Of a stretch of 40,943 bases of DNA, positions 32,359 through 40,943 are shown one piece after another. Numbering within the stretch: position 1 is the first letter of the stretch; each line of letters opens with the position of its first letter. The position numbers and the translations under genes are program-made. This stretch comes from DATKPE01 sp035524335 (lineage in GTDB: Bacteria > Bacteroidota > Ignavibacteria > UBA10030 > SZUA-254): the NCBI GenBank assembly GCA_035524335.1, contig DATKPE010000045.1, forward strand, positions 1 through 40,943, written 5' to 3'. Under the pieces are notes generated by a model that was not told the DNA's origin, made no database searches, and worked only from the letters and a program-made list of their open reading frames with translations.

Positions 32359-33390
32359 TTACTTCGTTTCAATCGAAGCGATCTTTTTCCTGCAGAGCGA
32401 GATGACCTCCTTCGGCAGGGGCGCGTAGTAAAGATCCTTCGCATACTTCTGCCCGTCGGTCATGGCCCATGTCAGAAATTTCTGGATTTCCTTCGCCTTG
32501 TCGTGATCCTTCCCCGATTTGTAGATCAACAGCCAGGTGAAGCCCGAAATGGGATAAGCGCCATCGCCGTCCGCATTTGTGATCGACACTCTCAGGTCTG
32601 CCGGCATGGCGGCGATCGAACCCGCCGCCGCGGTCGAAACGGCATCGAACGTCGCGTCGACGAATTTACCCGCTTTGTTCTGCAGATTCGCGTACATGAG
32701 GGAGTTCTTCACCGCATAGGCGAGTTCGACATACCCGATCGACCCTTCCGACTGCTTCAGCATCCCCGCCACGCCTTCATTCCCCTTTGCGCCGAGACCG
32801 ACCGGCCAGTTCACAGAAGTCCCCTTCCCCACTTTATCGGCCCAGGTCTTGCTCACCTTGCTCAGGTAATCGGTGTAAATGCTGGTGGTTCCGCTGCCGT
32901 CCGAACGGTGCACGACGATGATGGCGAGGTCCGGGAGCGTCCTGTCCGGGTTGATCGCCTTGATCTTCGCATCGTTCCAGCCGGTGATCTCACCGAGGAA
33001 GATTCCCGCCAGCACATCGGGGGAAAGCTTCAGGCCCTGCCCCACACCGGGAAGATTGTAGCTGACCACGACGGCGCCCATGACGGTCGGGATATGGAGA
33101 ATCTCGCTCCCCTGTTTATCGGCCGCCTGCTTGAGCTGATCATCGGTCATGGGGGCATCGCTCGCGCCGAAATCGACGGTTCCTTCGATGACCTGTTTGA
33201 TGCCGCCGCCACTGCCGATCGACTGGTAGTTGAACTCAATGCCGGTGTTCTGGTGATAGAGGTCGAACCACTTCGAATAGATGACATACGGGAACGTTGC
33301 GCCGGCGCCGTTGAGCTTCATCTGCCCGACCGCACCGGTAACGGTGAGAAGAACCAGAACCGCAATAATCGGAGCGAAGAAATATTTCAT
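32359..33390 (-). CDS. pstS: Phosphate-binding periplasmic protein PstS, 343 aa
   Basis: A Sec signal peptide (MKYFFAPIIAVLVLLTVTGAVGQ) precedes 'MKLNGAGATFPYVIYSKWFDLYHQ', the start of the mature phosphate-binding fold. 'QSIGSGGGIKQVIEGTVDFGASDAPM' and 'HRSDGSGTTSIYTDYLSKV' carry phosphate-contacting Ser, Arg, Asp and Gly-Ser-Gly-Thr residues. It captures phosphate for PstCA. The signal lacks a lipobox, so it is free in the periplasm. AGGAAGGAT before ATG 33390 fixes the start. It is 40 bp after the porin gene. Confidence 0.94.
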   Translation of the reverse strand: MKYFFAPIIAVLVLLTVTGAVGQMKLNGAGATFPYVIYSKWFDLYHQNTGIEFNYQSIGSGGGIKQVIEGTVDFGASDAPMTDDQLKQAADKQGSEILHIPTVMGAVVVSYNLPGVGQGLKLSPDVLAGIFLGEITGWNDAKIKAINPDRTLPDLAIIVVHRSDGSGTTSIYTDYLSKVSKTWADKVGKGTSVNWPVGLGAKGNEGVAGMLKQSEGSIGYVELAYAVKNSLMYANLQNKAGKFVDATFDAVSTAAAGSIAAMPADLRVSITNADGDGAYPISGFTWLLIYKSGKDHDKAKEIQKFLTWAMTDGQKYAKDLYYAPLPKEVISLCRKKIASIETK

Positions 33391-33430
33391 ATCGGATATC
33401 CTTCCTGAAAAATAACGTTTCGGAAAATGA

Positions 33431-34615
33431 TCAGAGGAAAATAAACCAGACCGTGACCCGGGCCGTGACCGACGCATCAATGGAGACGCCGTTCGCCGGC
33501 GTTTCGTACGATTCCCAGATCACGTTCGGGGAGATGTAAACGTTCTTGTCCGGCTTGTAGACCAGCCCGCCCAGCGCGTAGTTCCGCGAATCATATTTTG
33601 CGGCAAGATCGCTTCCGGTGTTGGGATCGTAGTGGTCGTACCGCGCGACAACGCCGAGGTCGGGCATGAAATAATACTGGCCGTACACCCAGAACCCGAG
33701 GCCGTTCTTGGAGGCAAGCTCGCCGGATGAATTTTTGTATCCGTTCTGCTGGGACTGCACGAACACTTCCGCGCCGAAATTGTAATCCGTCGGCTCGGGC
33801 GATATCAGCGCCGACTTTCCGTAGCCGACGAACACCGCGCCGGTGACGGTGCTGTTGTTCACCGTGGCGGTCTTTGCGAGATTGGAAATTTCGGGGGCGG
33901 CGTTATAATCGACATACGCGGTGGCCTGGAGGTTCGTCACCGGCCAGACCTGGAGATTGGCATAATACCTCTTGAACTTGTTGTTCTCGGGGAGCGTTCC
34001 GCTCACGTCATTGTTCGCGATCATGAGCCAGTAGTTGACCGTCCCGTCGCTCGCGAGCTTTCCCTTGAGCGATGCGCCGAGATCGACCGAGGGAACCAGA
34101 CCCTTCTGATCCATGAGGGTTTTTTCCAGAAACCGGTATCCCCACGCGGCTTCGGAGAGTGCGAATCCGGGGGTGAGCTGAAGCCCGAAGATCGCGTTGC
34201 TTCCTTCGAAGATGTTCTTCCAGGTGAGGTTCGCTTCCTTGATGAAAGGCGCAACCTTGCCGCTCAGAAGTTCGTCCGCAGACCCGATGGCGCCGGTGCT
34301 TGTATTTGCCGTCGGGCCGGTGACGCCGGGGGTCGCCGCCTGGTCGGCTTCAAGCCGGAACCGCGCCTGAAAATTGTCCGAAATCTTGTCGTCCATCGTG
34401 AAGTAGATCCGGCGGAACTGGAATGCCTGCATCGAATTCGGTCCGGGAGCCGCGGAATTCAGAGCCGAATTGGCCGGGGCGGTGTGGTTGAACATGGTGT
34501 CCCGCGCGGCGTTGAAATAATAATCGCCGAACATGTATCCGCTAAACGTTGCCTGCGAAAATGCCTGTACCGCGGCAAGCAGCAGAAGTGTCAAAACGAG
34601 AAGCAAGCCTTTCAT
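33431..34615 (-). CDS. Phosphate-selective porin-like outer-membrane protein, 394 aa
   Basis: Signal peptide MKGLLLVLTLLLLAAVQAFSQ is followed by a barrel-like protein with repeated amphipathic strands: 'FSGYMFGDYYFNA', 'FQFRRIYFTMDDKISDNFQARFRLEAD', 'FIKEANLTWKNIF', 'LGFWVYGQYYFMPDLGVVARYDHYDP', and a terminal strand 'VTARVTVWFIFL' ending in Leu after Phe. The features fit porins of the OprP/O type and other Bacteroidota porins. Being first in an operon with pstSCAB-phoU and just behind a Pho box supports phosphate passage as its job; substrate preference itself cannot be read. AGAGGGAA precedes ATG 34615. Confidence 0.8.
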   Translation of the reverse strand: MKGLLLVLTLLLLAAVQAFSQATFSGYMFGDYYFNAARDTMFNHTAPANSALNSAAPGPNSMQAFQFRRIYFTMDDKISDNFQARFRLEADQAATPGVTGPTANTSTGAIGSADELLSGKVAPFIKEANLTWKNIFEGSNAIFGLQLTPGFALSEAAWGYRFLEKTLMDQKGLVPSVDLGASLKGKLASDGTVNYWLMIANNDVSGTLPENNKFKRYYANLQVWPVTNLQATAYVDYNAAPEISNLAKTATVNNSTVTGAVFVGYGKSALISPEPTDYNFGAEVFVQSQQNGYKNSSGELASKNGLGFWVYGQYYFMPDLGVVARYDHYDPNTGSDLAAKYDSRNYALGGLVYKPDKNVYISPNVIWESYETPANGVSIDASVTARVTVWFIFL

Positions 34616-34670
34616 GTAGGTTTCCCTCTGAAAACTGGTGAGTGATGGTGAATTTTGGTGAACGGAAGAC

Positions 34671-34693
34671 ACGGCGCGTTCTGAATGCGCCGT
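34671..34693. repeat. Hairpin in the leader of the phosphate operon
   Basis: ACGGCGC (34671-34677) and GCGCCGT (34687-34693) form a 7-bp GC-rich stem with a 9-base loop between the Pho-box promoter and the porin start. No T-run follows, so it may be an mRNA stabiliser rather than a terminator. Confidence 0.4.
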
Positions 34694-34747
34694 ATAGTAC
34701 ACCCCTTACACTACTTTTGTGTTACTCCAATGTTATCAAATTGTTAA
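34694..34747 (-). promoter_or_regulatory. Pho box and promoter of the porin-pst-phoU operon
   Basis: On the minus strand three 11-bp units, TTAACAATTTG, ATAACATTGGA and GTAACACAAAA, follow each other exactly (34747-34737, 34736-34726, 34725-34715), each with the PhoB-type core TAACA/TGTTA at the same position. A weaker fourth unit GTAGTGTAAGG extends to 34704. A -10-like TACTAT (34699-34694) follows at the distance seen in Pho promoters, which lack a -35 box. Confidence 0.75.
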
Positions 34748-35277
34748 AGGAAATAATTCCATCAATTTACGCCCCTCCACATGCATTCCGCCGGCACTCC
34801 GGCGAAGATCGTGTGAGCAATCATGACTTCCGGAAACCCCAAGCGGAAAAGACTTCCACCCCGCACCGGAATAGCCGCGAATCACTCAATTTTCTGTCAT
34901 GATTCACTTGTGTCGATCGGGAATATTCATCAGGTGCGATTTCCCGGAGTCCCTTCAGAGGCGGGGATTGAATATTAAAATATTGTAATGCTGAATTTAT
35001 TGTTTCTCTCCCCCGCAGTTGATAGATTGTACCTCGATCAGTGACGCCGTGGAGTCCGTTCAAATCAGAGGACGCGTGTTCTTCCCGCCGGCAGACCGCC
35101 AACCAGGTTTTTCACGTCATCCGATCGTCTGCCCGCCGGCAGAGGATATTCTCTTTCTATGCCATTGCTCCGCACCGGATCCTGCATCCGCCGGAGATCT
35201 CTGCTTCTCCCCGGATCAGAAATCTCCGACCGGAATCTGTTCTGCGGAGATGAAAATATCTTCGGAGCCGGTCGTTT
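34748..35277. other. Intergenic region between the phosphate and efflux operons
   Basis: About 530 bp between divergent operons. I see no gene of supportable coding quality. The central part (34960-35010) is AT-rich and may hold the promoter of the efflux operon. GGAG at 35261-35264 lies 13 bases before the tolC-like start. Nothing else recognisable. Confidence 0.3.
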
Positions 35278-36666
35278 ATGAGAATTGGAAAATTTCTCCC
35301 CGCGGCAGTTCTTCTCGCTTCCGCCGCCTCTTGCGCACAACCTGCTGCCGTGATCGGCATCCGGGCCGCGATCGATTCCGCCCTCCACTACTATCCCGAA
35401 CTGCGGGCGAAGGAATTCCGGATTGCCGGCGCACAAGCATCGGTCACCGACGCCTCCGACCTCTGGCTTCCTTCGCTGAAAATCAGCGACCAGATGGATA
35501 TCGGCACCGATAACGGCGTCGCAGGATCCTATTTTCCCCTCGGACTGATCCCTTCGACCTCGGGCGGCATCCGCGCCGACGCGAATTCCACACTCTTCTC
35601 CGGCAATATCGGCGTCGCGTACCTGGAACATGAATTGTACAATTTCGGCCTGAACGGCGCCCGCGTCGACGCCGCCCGTTCGCTCGCCGAATACAGCGCC
35701 GCTGATTACGATGAGGCAAGCTATCTCCTGCGGTACCGGGTTGCACAGCTCTATTTCGAACTCCTCCGTTATCGTCTGCTGGTCTCCGTCCAGCAGAAAA
35801 ACGTCGACCGCTATCAGGTTCTCTACAACTATATCCGGGCCTACACCGGGAGCGGCATCAATCCGGGCGTCGACTCCTCCATCGCCAATGCGGAGGTCTC
35901 CCGCGCCAGAATCCAGTTCATTCAGACCGAAGAGACGTACCGGAAACTCCGGCAGGAATTCCTCTCCTACACCGGACTCAGCTCCGCCGGCTTCGACGTC
36001 GATACCTCGCTGTACCATATTCCGGACGACAGGATCAGCCGCATCCGGACCCTGGTGTCGGCCGATTCCATCACCAGCCGGAATCCGGTGCTCGCTTATT
36101 ATACGGATCGGTGGCAGTATTCCCTGGCGCAGGAAAATCTCATTTCAAAAAGCTACCTCCCGAAGCTCTCGCTCATCGGCAGTGTCTGGTTCCGCGGTTC
36201 GAGCATCAGTCCGAAGGATGTTTACGGCAGTCTGGCCACCGGCTGGGATTACAGCCGGTCCAACTACATGGCGGGCCTGGCGGTGACCTACAATGTCATC
36301 GACCTGATCCACCGCAGGGACAAAACCGATGTCCAGCATTTTGAATCGGAGGCGCTCCGCGAGGAAATCGGCCAGCAGAAAACGATCCTCGAGAACCAGT
36401 ATCAGCAGGCGGAGGTTGCGGTCCAGGCCGCGGTGAGGCGCGGACAGGAGGTTCCCCTTCTCCTTGCCGCCGCCCGCAGTGTGTTTGCGCAGAAATCGGC
36501 CCAGTATGACGCCGGCCTCGCAAACATCACCGACCTGACCGACGCATCGTACCTTCTCTACAAGGCCGAAACCGAGGAGGTCGAGCTCATGCCGGACCTC
36601 CTCAACGCACTGCTGAACATGGCGGTGACCAACAATACCCTGAACGCATTTCTGACAAATTTCTGA
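35278..36666 (+). CDS. TolC family outer-membrane efflux protein, 462 aa
   Basis: The export signal (MRIGKFLPAAVLLASAASC) ends in a Cys that could be lipidated, as in NodT-type members. The body shows the two TolC repeats: long helices 'LAEYSAADYDEASYLLRYRVAQLYFELLRYRLLVSVQQKNVDRYQ' with 'SSIANAEVSRARIQFIQTEETYRKLRQEFL', and in the second half 'ENQYQQAEVAVQAAVRRGQEVPLLLAAARSVFAQKSAQYDAGLANITDLTDASYLL'. These form the trimeric barrel-tunnel across the outer membrane and periplasm. It lies 9 bp upstream of the RND pump gene, with the adaptor gene last, so the three form one tripartite exporter. Confidence 0.9.
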   Translation: MRIGKFLPAAVLLASAASCAQPAAVIGIRAAIDSALHYYPELRAKEFRIAGAQASVTDASDLWLPSLKISDQMDIGTDNGVAGSYFPLGLIPSTSGGIRADANSTLFSGNIGVAYLEHELYNFGLNGARVDAARSLAEYSAADYDEASYLLRYRVAQLYFELLRYRLLVSVQQKNVDRYQVLYNYIRAYTGSGINPGVDSSIANAEVSRARIQFIQTEETYRKLRQEFLSYTGLSSAGFDVDTSLYHIPDDRISRIRTLVSADSITSRNPVLAYYTDRWQYSLAQENLISKSYLPKLSLIGSVWFRGSSISPKDVYGSLATGWDYSRSNYMAGLAVTYNVIDLIHRRDKTDVQHFESEALREEIGQQKTILENQYQQAEVAVQAAVRRGQEVPLLLAAARSVFAQKSAQYDAGLANITDLTDASYLLYKAETEEVELMPDLLNALLNMAVTNNTLNAFLTNF

Positions 36667-36675
36667 GGCGATCCG

Positions 36676-39600
36676 ATGGTCGATTTCGCTCTGAAGCGGC
36701 CGGTCAGCATCACAATCATATTTCTCGGGATTGTTCTCTTCGCTGTGATCGCGCTCTTCACGATTCCGGTCGACATCTTCCCGAAGCTGAATTCCCCAAC
36801 CATCTATGTCATCGAAACCTATGGCGGAATGTCCTCCCAGCAGATGGAAGGATTTTTCGCCACCCGGATGCAGGATCAGTTCCTCTACATCACCGGCATC
36901 AAATCGATCCAGAGCCGGAACATTCAGGGGCTGACGCTCCTGAAGCTCACGTTTTATGAGAACACCGACATGGCCGAGGCCTCGGCGCAGGTCGCTCTGC
37001 AGGTCGGGAGAGCCTTGAAATTCTTTCCACCCGGGGCAATTCTGCCTCAGGTCATCCGGTTCGACGCCTCCTCCCTGCCGGTCGGGGAACTCGTGTTCAG
37101 CAGTAAGACGCGTTCGCTGAAGGAAATTTACGACCTGGCGTCCACCCGGATCCGGCCGATGTTCGCCACCGTCCCGGGCCTTTCCGCCCCGCCGCCGATC
37201 GGCGGGAACTCGCGGACGCTGATCATGAACATCGACCCGCAGAAGATCCGGAGCTACAACATCACGCCCGACGAGGTGGTCCAGGCGGTCGTCCGGAACA
37301 ACGTCATCACCCCCTCGGGGAACGTCCGCATCGGCAACACGATGTACGTCACGATGAACAACTCCCTCGAGGAGAAAGTGGAGGATTTCAAAAAAATTCC
37401 CGTCGCCACCGACGGCGCGTCGACGATCTTCATGAGCGATGTTGCGACGATCTCCGACGCGTCCGACGTGACGGTTGGGTACGCCCTGATCAACGACAAG
37501 CGGTCGATCTATATTCCCGTGGTGAAGACCGCCGAGGCCTCGACGATGGACGTGGTCAACGGGCTCAGGAGCCGTCTGCAGGAAATGCGCGACCTTCTGC
37601 CGGACGACGTCTCGGTCTCCTACGAGTTCGACCAGTCGGTGTTCGTTCTCAACGCGGTGAAAAGCCTTGCGGTGGAGGGCGCTCTCGGCGCACTCCTGAC
37701 GGGTCTGATGGTCCTCCTGTTTCTCCGCGACTGGCGGAGCTGTCTGATCGTCATCATCACGATTCCGGTCTCCGTCCTGAGCGCCGTGCTCTGTCTGAAG
37801 CTGGCGGGTCAGACGATCAATCTGATGACGCTGAGCGGCCTCTCGCTCGCCATCGGCATCCTCGTCGATCAGGCGACGGTCACCATCGAAAATATCCATC
37901 AGCACCTGGAGATGGGGAAACCCAAAAAGCTCGCGGTCTACGACGCCTGCCGGGAGATCTCCTTTCCCCTGCTCCTGATTCTCCTCTGCATTCTGGCGGT
38001 GTTCGCCCCGTCGTTTGTGATGACCGGGGTGCCGAAGGCGATGTTTCTTCCGCTTTCCCTCTCGATCGGCTTCGCGATGATCGTTTCATTTCTCGCGGCA
38101 CAGATGCTGGTCCCGGTCCTCACGAACTGGATTCTCCGGACAGAACGGTATGCCGTGAAACACGGGAAAGTGCACGCGCACGCGGGCGAAGCGCTCGACG
38201 CCGCGGAGTCGGCCGAGGTGCAGGAACATCTCGCGTTCGAGCAGGAGCACCCGGAGAAGAACGATCTGTTCCAGAAAATGAAACTGGGTCTTCTGCGTCA
38301 GCTCGGAATCCTCTTCCCGAAGCGGAGGACCTGGGTGACGCTCTATTTCGCTGGCGGGGTTCTGCTGGCCGCAGGCCTTCTGGTCTGGATCGGGAAGGAC
38401 ATGCTCCCGAAGGTCAACGCCGGGCAGTTCCAGCTCAGGATCCGTGAACCGGACGGGACTCGCCTGGAACGGACCGAGGAGGCGGTCCACAGAATCATCG
38501 CGATCATCGATTCGGCCGTCGGGCATCACCTCTCCATCAGCTCCGGATATGTCGGCCTGATCCCGAGCAATTACGGGACGAGCAACCTCTACGTCTTCAA
38601 CAGCGGGACCCACGAGGCGGTCCTGCAGATCGGGCTGAGCGAGGGATACCGGCCCGATCCGGATGCTCTCAAGGAGCGGCTGAGAGAGGCGATCCGCCGG
38701 GATCTGCCGGAGATCCGGTGCAGTTTCGAACCGATCGAACTGACGGAGAAGATCATGAGTCAGGGAGCATCGACCCCGATCGAGGTGCGGGTGGCGGGAA
38801 AAAACATCCGGGATATCAAGGCGTATGCCTACCGGCTGCGGGATGCCCTGGCGGAAGTGCCGTTCCTGCGGGATGTGCAGATACAACAGCCGCTCGATTT
38901 TCCCGCGATCCGCGTGAATTTTGACCGGCTGAGAATCGCGCAAATGGGGCTCGACCTGGTCAGCGTCGCGAACTCGGTCACCGACGCCACCTCCTCGAGC
39001 AGGTACACCGAAAAAAATCTCTGGCTCGACGAGAACAACTCCTACACCTACCAGGCGCAGGTCGAAATCCCGGAATACATGATGAATGATGTCAGCCAGA
39101 TGAAATCGATTCCGCTTGTGAAGGGGGCGAGCAGGCCGATCCTGTCGGACGTCGCCGATTTTTCCATCGACACCGTCGCGGGGGAATTCGACCGCTCGGG
39201 TCCGCGCCGGTTCATCACCGTCAGCGCGAACATCCACCGGATGGACCTCGGAACGGCGACGGCGGCGGTAGAGCGGGCCATCGACCGCATCGGCGAACTG
39301 CCGCCCGGCATGAAAATGGAAGTGCGCGGCATGTCGAGCCTCCTTACCGAGACATTTGCGAGCCTCCAGAACGGCCTGCTGGTGGCGATCCTGGTGATCC
39401 TCCTCCTCCTCACGGCAAATTATCAGTCGTTCCGGCTCTCCCTCGTGGTTCTCTCGACCGTTCCCGCCGTCCTCCTGGGCGCTCTGCTGATGCTTGTCCT
39501 CACCGGCTCGACGCTCAATCTGCAGTCGTACATGGGGATCATCATGGCTGTCGGCGTCTCGGTCGCGAACGCGATCCTCATCGTGACGAACGCGGAGGAT

Positions 39601-39909
39601 CTCCGGCTGGAATACCGGGACGCGGTCCGCGCGGCGACGACGAGCGCCTCGATCAGGCTCCGGCCGATCCTGATGACCGGCATCGCCATGATCGCGGGGA
39701 TGGTGCCGATGGCCTCGGGGCTGGGAGAGGCCGGCGACCAGACCGCCCCGCTCGGGCGGGCGGTCATCGGCGGCCTGCTGGCCTCCATGGGAGCCGCACT
39801 GTACATTGTTCCGATGATCTATGCCATGGCCCAGCGAAATGCATCGTTCGACGATCCGTCGCTTCTCCCACCGGCGGGAGAACGACAGACAGTTTCCATC
39901 ACCAGCTGA
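36676..39909 (+). CDS. RND family efflux transporter permease (AcrB-like), 1077 aa
   Basis: Full-length inner-membrane pump: 12 expected membrane helices and two large periplasmic loops (about 35-325 and 580-870). 'VDFALKRPVSITIIFLGIVL' and 'ALFTIPVDIFP' open it. The TM4 motif is 'GILVDQATVTIENI' with D398-Q399 where AcrB has Asp-Asp, and the TM10 motif 'GVSVANAILIVTNAEDL' has A964 where AcrB has Lys940. Only one residue of the AcrB Asp-Asp-Lys relay is kept, so coupling must differ. 'QSYMGIIMAVG' and 'MASGLGEAGDQTAPLGRAVIGGLL' close it. A charged cytoplasmic loop at about 495-535 is rich in Glu/His. The substrate is unknown. Confidence 0.92.
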   Translation: MVDFALKRPVSITIIFLGIVLFAVIALFTIPVDIFPKLNSPTIYVIETYGGMSSQQMEGFFATRMQDQFLYITGIKSIQSRNIQGLTLLKLTFYENTDMAEASAQVALQVGRALKFFPPGAILPQVIRFDASSLPVGELVFSSKTRSLKEIYDLASTRIRPMFATVPGLSAPPPIGGNSRTLIMNIDPQKIRSYNITPDEVVQAVVRNNVITPSGNVRIGNTMYVTMNNSLEEKVEDFKKIPVATDGASTIFMSDVATISDASDVTVGYALINDKRSIYIPVVKTAEASTMDVVNGLRSRLQEMRDLLPDDVSVSYEFDQSVFVLNAVKSLAVEGALGALLTGLMVLLFLRDWRSCLIVIITIPVSVLSAVLCLKLAGQTINLMTLSGLSLAIGILVDQATVTIENIHQHLEMGKPKKLAVYDACREISFPLLLILLCILAVFAPSFVMTGVPKAMFLPLSLSIGFAMIVSFLAAQMLVPVLTNWILRTERYAVKHGKVHAHAGEALDAAESAEVQEHLAFEQEHPEKNDLFQKMKLGLLRQLGILFPKRRTWVTLYFAGGVLLAAGLLVWIGKDMLPKVNAGQFQLRIREPDGTRLERTEEAVHRIIAIIDSAVGHHLSISSGYVGLIPSNYGTSNLYVFNSGTHEAVLQIGLSEGYRPDPDALKERLREAIRRDLPEIRCSFEPIELTEKIMSQGASTPIEVRVAGKNIRDIKAYAYRLRDALAEVPFLRDVQIQQPLDFPAIRVNFDRLRIAQMGLDLVSVANSVTDATSSSRYTEKNLWLDENNSYTYQAQVEIPEYMMNDVSQMKSIPLVKGASRPILSDVADFSIDTVAGEFDRSGPRRFITVSANIHRMDLGTATAAVERAIDRIGELPPGMKMEVRGMSSLLTETFASLQNGLLVAILVILLLLTANYQSFRLSLVVLSTVPAVLLGALLMLVLTGSTLNLQSYMGIIMAVGVSVANAILIVTNAEDLRLEYRDAVRAATTSASIRLRPILMTGIAMIAGMVPMASGLGEAGDQTAPLGRAVIGGLLASMGAALYIVPMIYAMAQRNASFDDPSLLPPAGERQTVSITS

Positions 39910-39912
39910 CGA

Positions 39913-40943
39913 ATGAACATGAAACCGCACATCATCCTTGCCATATTCGCCGCGTCCGCATCCCTGTTCTGGACGGCGTGCAACAAGACCGAGAGCGCAT
40001 CCCCGAAGACCGGACCGTCAGGGGGCGGCAGGACCCATCAGCTCTATCTGGTCAGGTCCCAGGCGGTCGGCAACGTTCTCCGTCTGCCGGCACAGCTTCA
40101 TCCGTACGAGTCCGTCAATATTTACCCCCGGGTATCCGGTTTCATCAAGACCGTTCCGGTCGACATCGGTTCGCATGTGCGCGAGGGAGACGTTCTGATG
40201 GAGATGGAAGCGCCCGACATTGAACAGAACACCCTCGCCGGATACGAGCGGTATCTGAAGGCCGCCGCGGCGAGCAGTGCAAGCAGGGACAATTATGACA
40301 GGCTCGTGACGGCCTCCCGGACGGCGGGGGCGGTCTCGCCGAAGGATCTTGAGGCCGCTCATGACCGGTTCCTGGCCGACAGCGCCCTCTGCAACAGCGA
40401 ACGGGCGAGCTGGAAGGCGCTGGAGTCGATGAAGGATTATCTCCTCGTCCGGGCGCCGTTCGGGGGTGTGATCACACAGCGGAACATCCACCCCGGAGCG
40501 CTGGTGACCGTCGGCGGAAAATCCGACGGTCCCCCGCTCCTCGAACTCCAGCAGATATCACGACTGCGGCTCCAGGTGAAGGTGCCGGAGACATTCGCAC
40601 CCCAGCTGGCGGTGAGTCAGAAGGTCTCGTTCACGGTCGAAGCTCTGCCGGGGCGGATTTTTACCGGGGTCATCAGCCGCACAGCGGACGCGCTCGACGA
40701 CAAATACCGGAGCGAGTCGGTCGAGCTCGACGTCAATAACAGAGACCGGCTGTTCATGCCGGGGATGTATGCGGAAGTGCTTCTTCCTCTGGAAGGGCAC
40801 CCGAATGCCTGCGTCGTGCCGCAGACGTCGGTGCTGACGTCGACCGAGAGGAAATATGTCATCCGGGTGCACGGGCACACCGCGAATCTGGTCGACGTGC
40901 GGACCGGCAACGAGAACAACGGCATGATCGAAATATTCGGCGG
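39913..40943 (+). CDS. RND efflux periplasmic adaptor (HlyD/MFP family), partial (C-terminus outside window)
   Basis: The lipoprotein signal MKPHIILAIFAASASLFWTAC starts at the second of two Mets (39913 or 39919) and anchors the adaptor. The biotinyl-lipoyl-like part is 'ESVNIYPRVSGFIKTVPVDIGSHVREGDVLMEMEAPDIEQN', and the second half-motif is 'YLLVRAPFGGVITQRNIHPGALV'. An alpha-hairpin lies between them (about 90-165), and a beta-barrel domain with 'LRLQVKVPETFAPQL' and 'FMPGMYAEVLLPL' follows. It bridges the pump and TolC channel. Start 4 bp after the pump stop codon. The gene is cut by the right edge after 343 codons. Confidence 0.92.
   Translation, partial: MNMKPHIILAIFAASASLFWTACNKTESASPKTGPSGGGRTHQLYLVRSQAVGNVLRLPAQLHPYESVNIYPRVSGFIKTVPVDIGSHVREGDVLMEMEAPDIEQNTLAGYERYLKAAAASSASRDNYDRLVTASRTAGAVSPKDLEAAHDRFLADSALCNSERASWKALESMKDYLLVRAPFGGVITQRNIHPGALVTVGGKSDGPPLLELQQISRLRLQVKVPETFAPQLAVSQKVSFTVEALPGRIFTGVISRTADALDDKYRSESVELDVNNRDRLFMPGMYAEVLLPLEGHPNACVVPQTSVLTSTERKYVIRVHGHTANLVDVRTGNENNGMIEIFG

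Noticed and set aside
36145..39930. Very long minus-strand frames (586 and 614 aa) opposite the RND and TolC genes
   Set aside because: They are antisense shadows favoured by high GC; they are rich in Arg, Asp, His and Gln and show no domain, while the plus-strand products are full-length known families.

Overview
The window looks like chromosomal DNA of a bacterium of the FCB group, most probably the Ignavibacteria/Chlorobiota side of Bacteroidota. The pointers are two long secreted proteins ending in the type IX secretion sorting domain with the 'NPNPFNPST' signature typical of these lineages, many lipoproteins and outer-membrane barrels, and a lone high-GC housekeeping backbone. This assignment is inference from protein style, not from a marker gene.

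Layout. (1) Positions 1-267: the start of a lipoprotein running off the left edge. (2) 683-754: tRNA-Gly(CCC). A 38-bp copy of its 3' half recurs at 13243-13280, so 756-13242 looks like an integrated, partly decayed genomic island. It holds an integrase stub right behind the tRNA, two decayed copies of an unrecognised but formerly well-conserved protein, a barrel protein, two T9SS cargo proteins, three lipoproteins, two paralogous 58-60 aa genes with a shared leader, and clusters of 9-bp-period repeats. (3) 13481-14788: a low-GC PorV-like outer-membrane protein. From about 14900 base composition rises sharply and genes are densely packed: DUF4256, DoxX, isoaspartyl peptidase, tRNA-Val(UAC).

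(4) 17534-22561 (minus): a five-gene unit headed by a CarH/LitR-type B12 photoreceptor-repressor, followed by photolyase, an SRPBCC protein, a TIGR01777 epimerase and a DUF523-DUF1722 protein. It looks like a light-induced photoprotection operon, and a recognisable promoter with three 9-bp repeats over the predicted start point lies in front of it. (5) 22719-25369: TrmH-type RNA methyltransferase, nucleoside diphosphate kinase, rhodanese, succinyl-CoA synthetase alpha. (6) 25588-28800 (minus): purC-like, psd, pssA, purS, purQ, mixing purine and phosphatidylethanolamine synthesis. The PurC-like protein is divergent at catalytic positions.

(7) 28917-34615 (minus): porin-pstS-pstC-pstA-pstB-phoU, a complete high-affinity phosphate uptake operon with a three-unit, 11-bp-period Pho box upstream of the porin. 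(8) 35278-40943 (plus): TolC-like channel, RND pump and periplasmic adaptor (cut by the right edge), a tripartite efflux operon whose pump lacks two of the three classical proton-relay residues.
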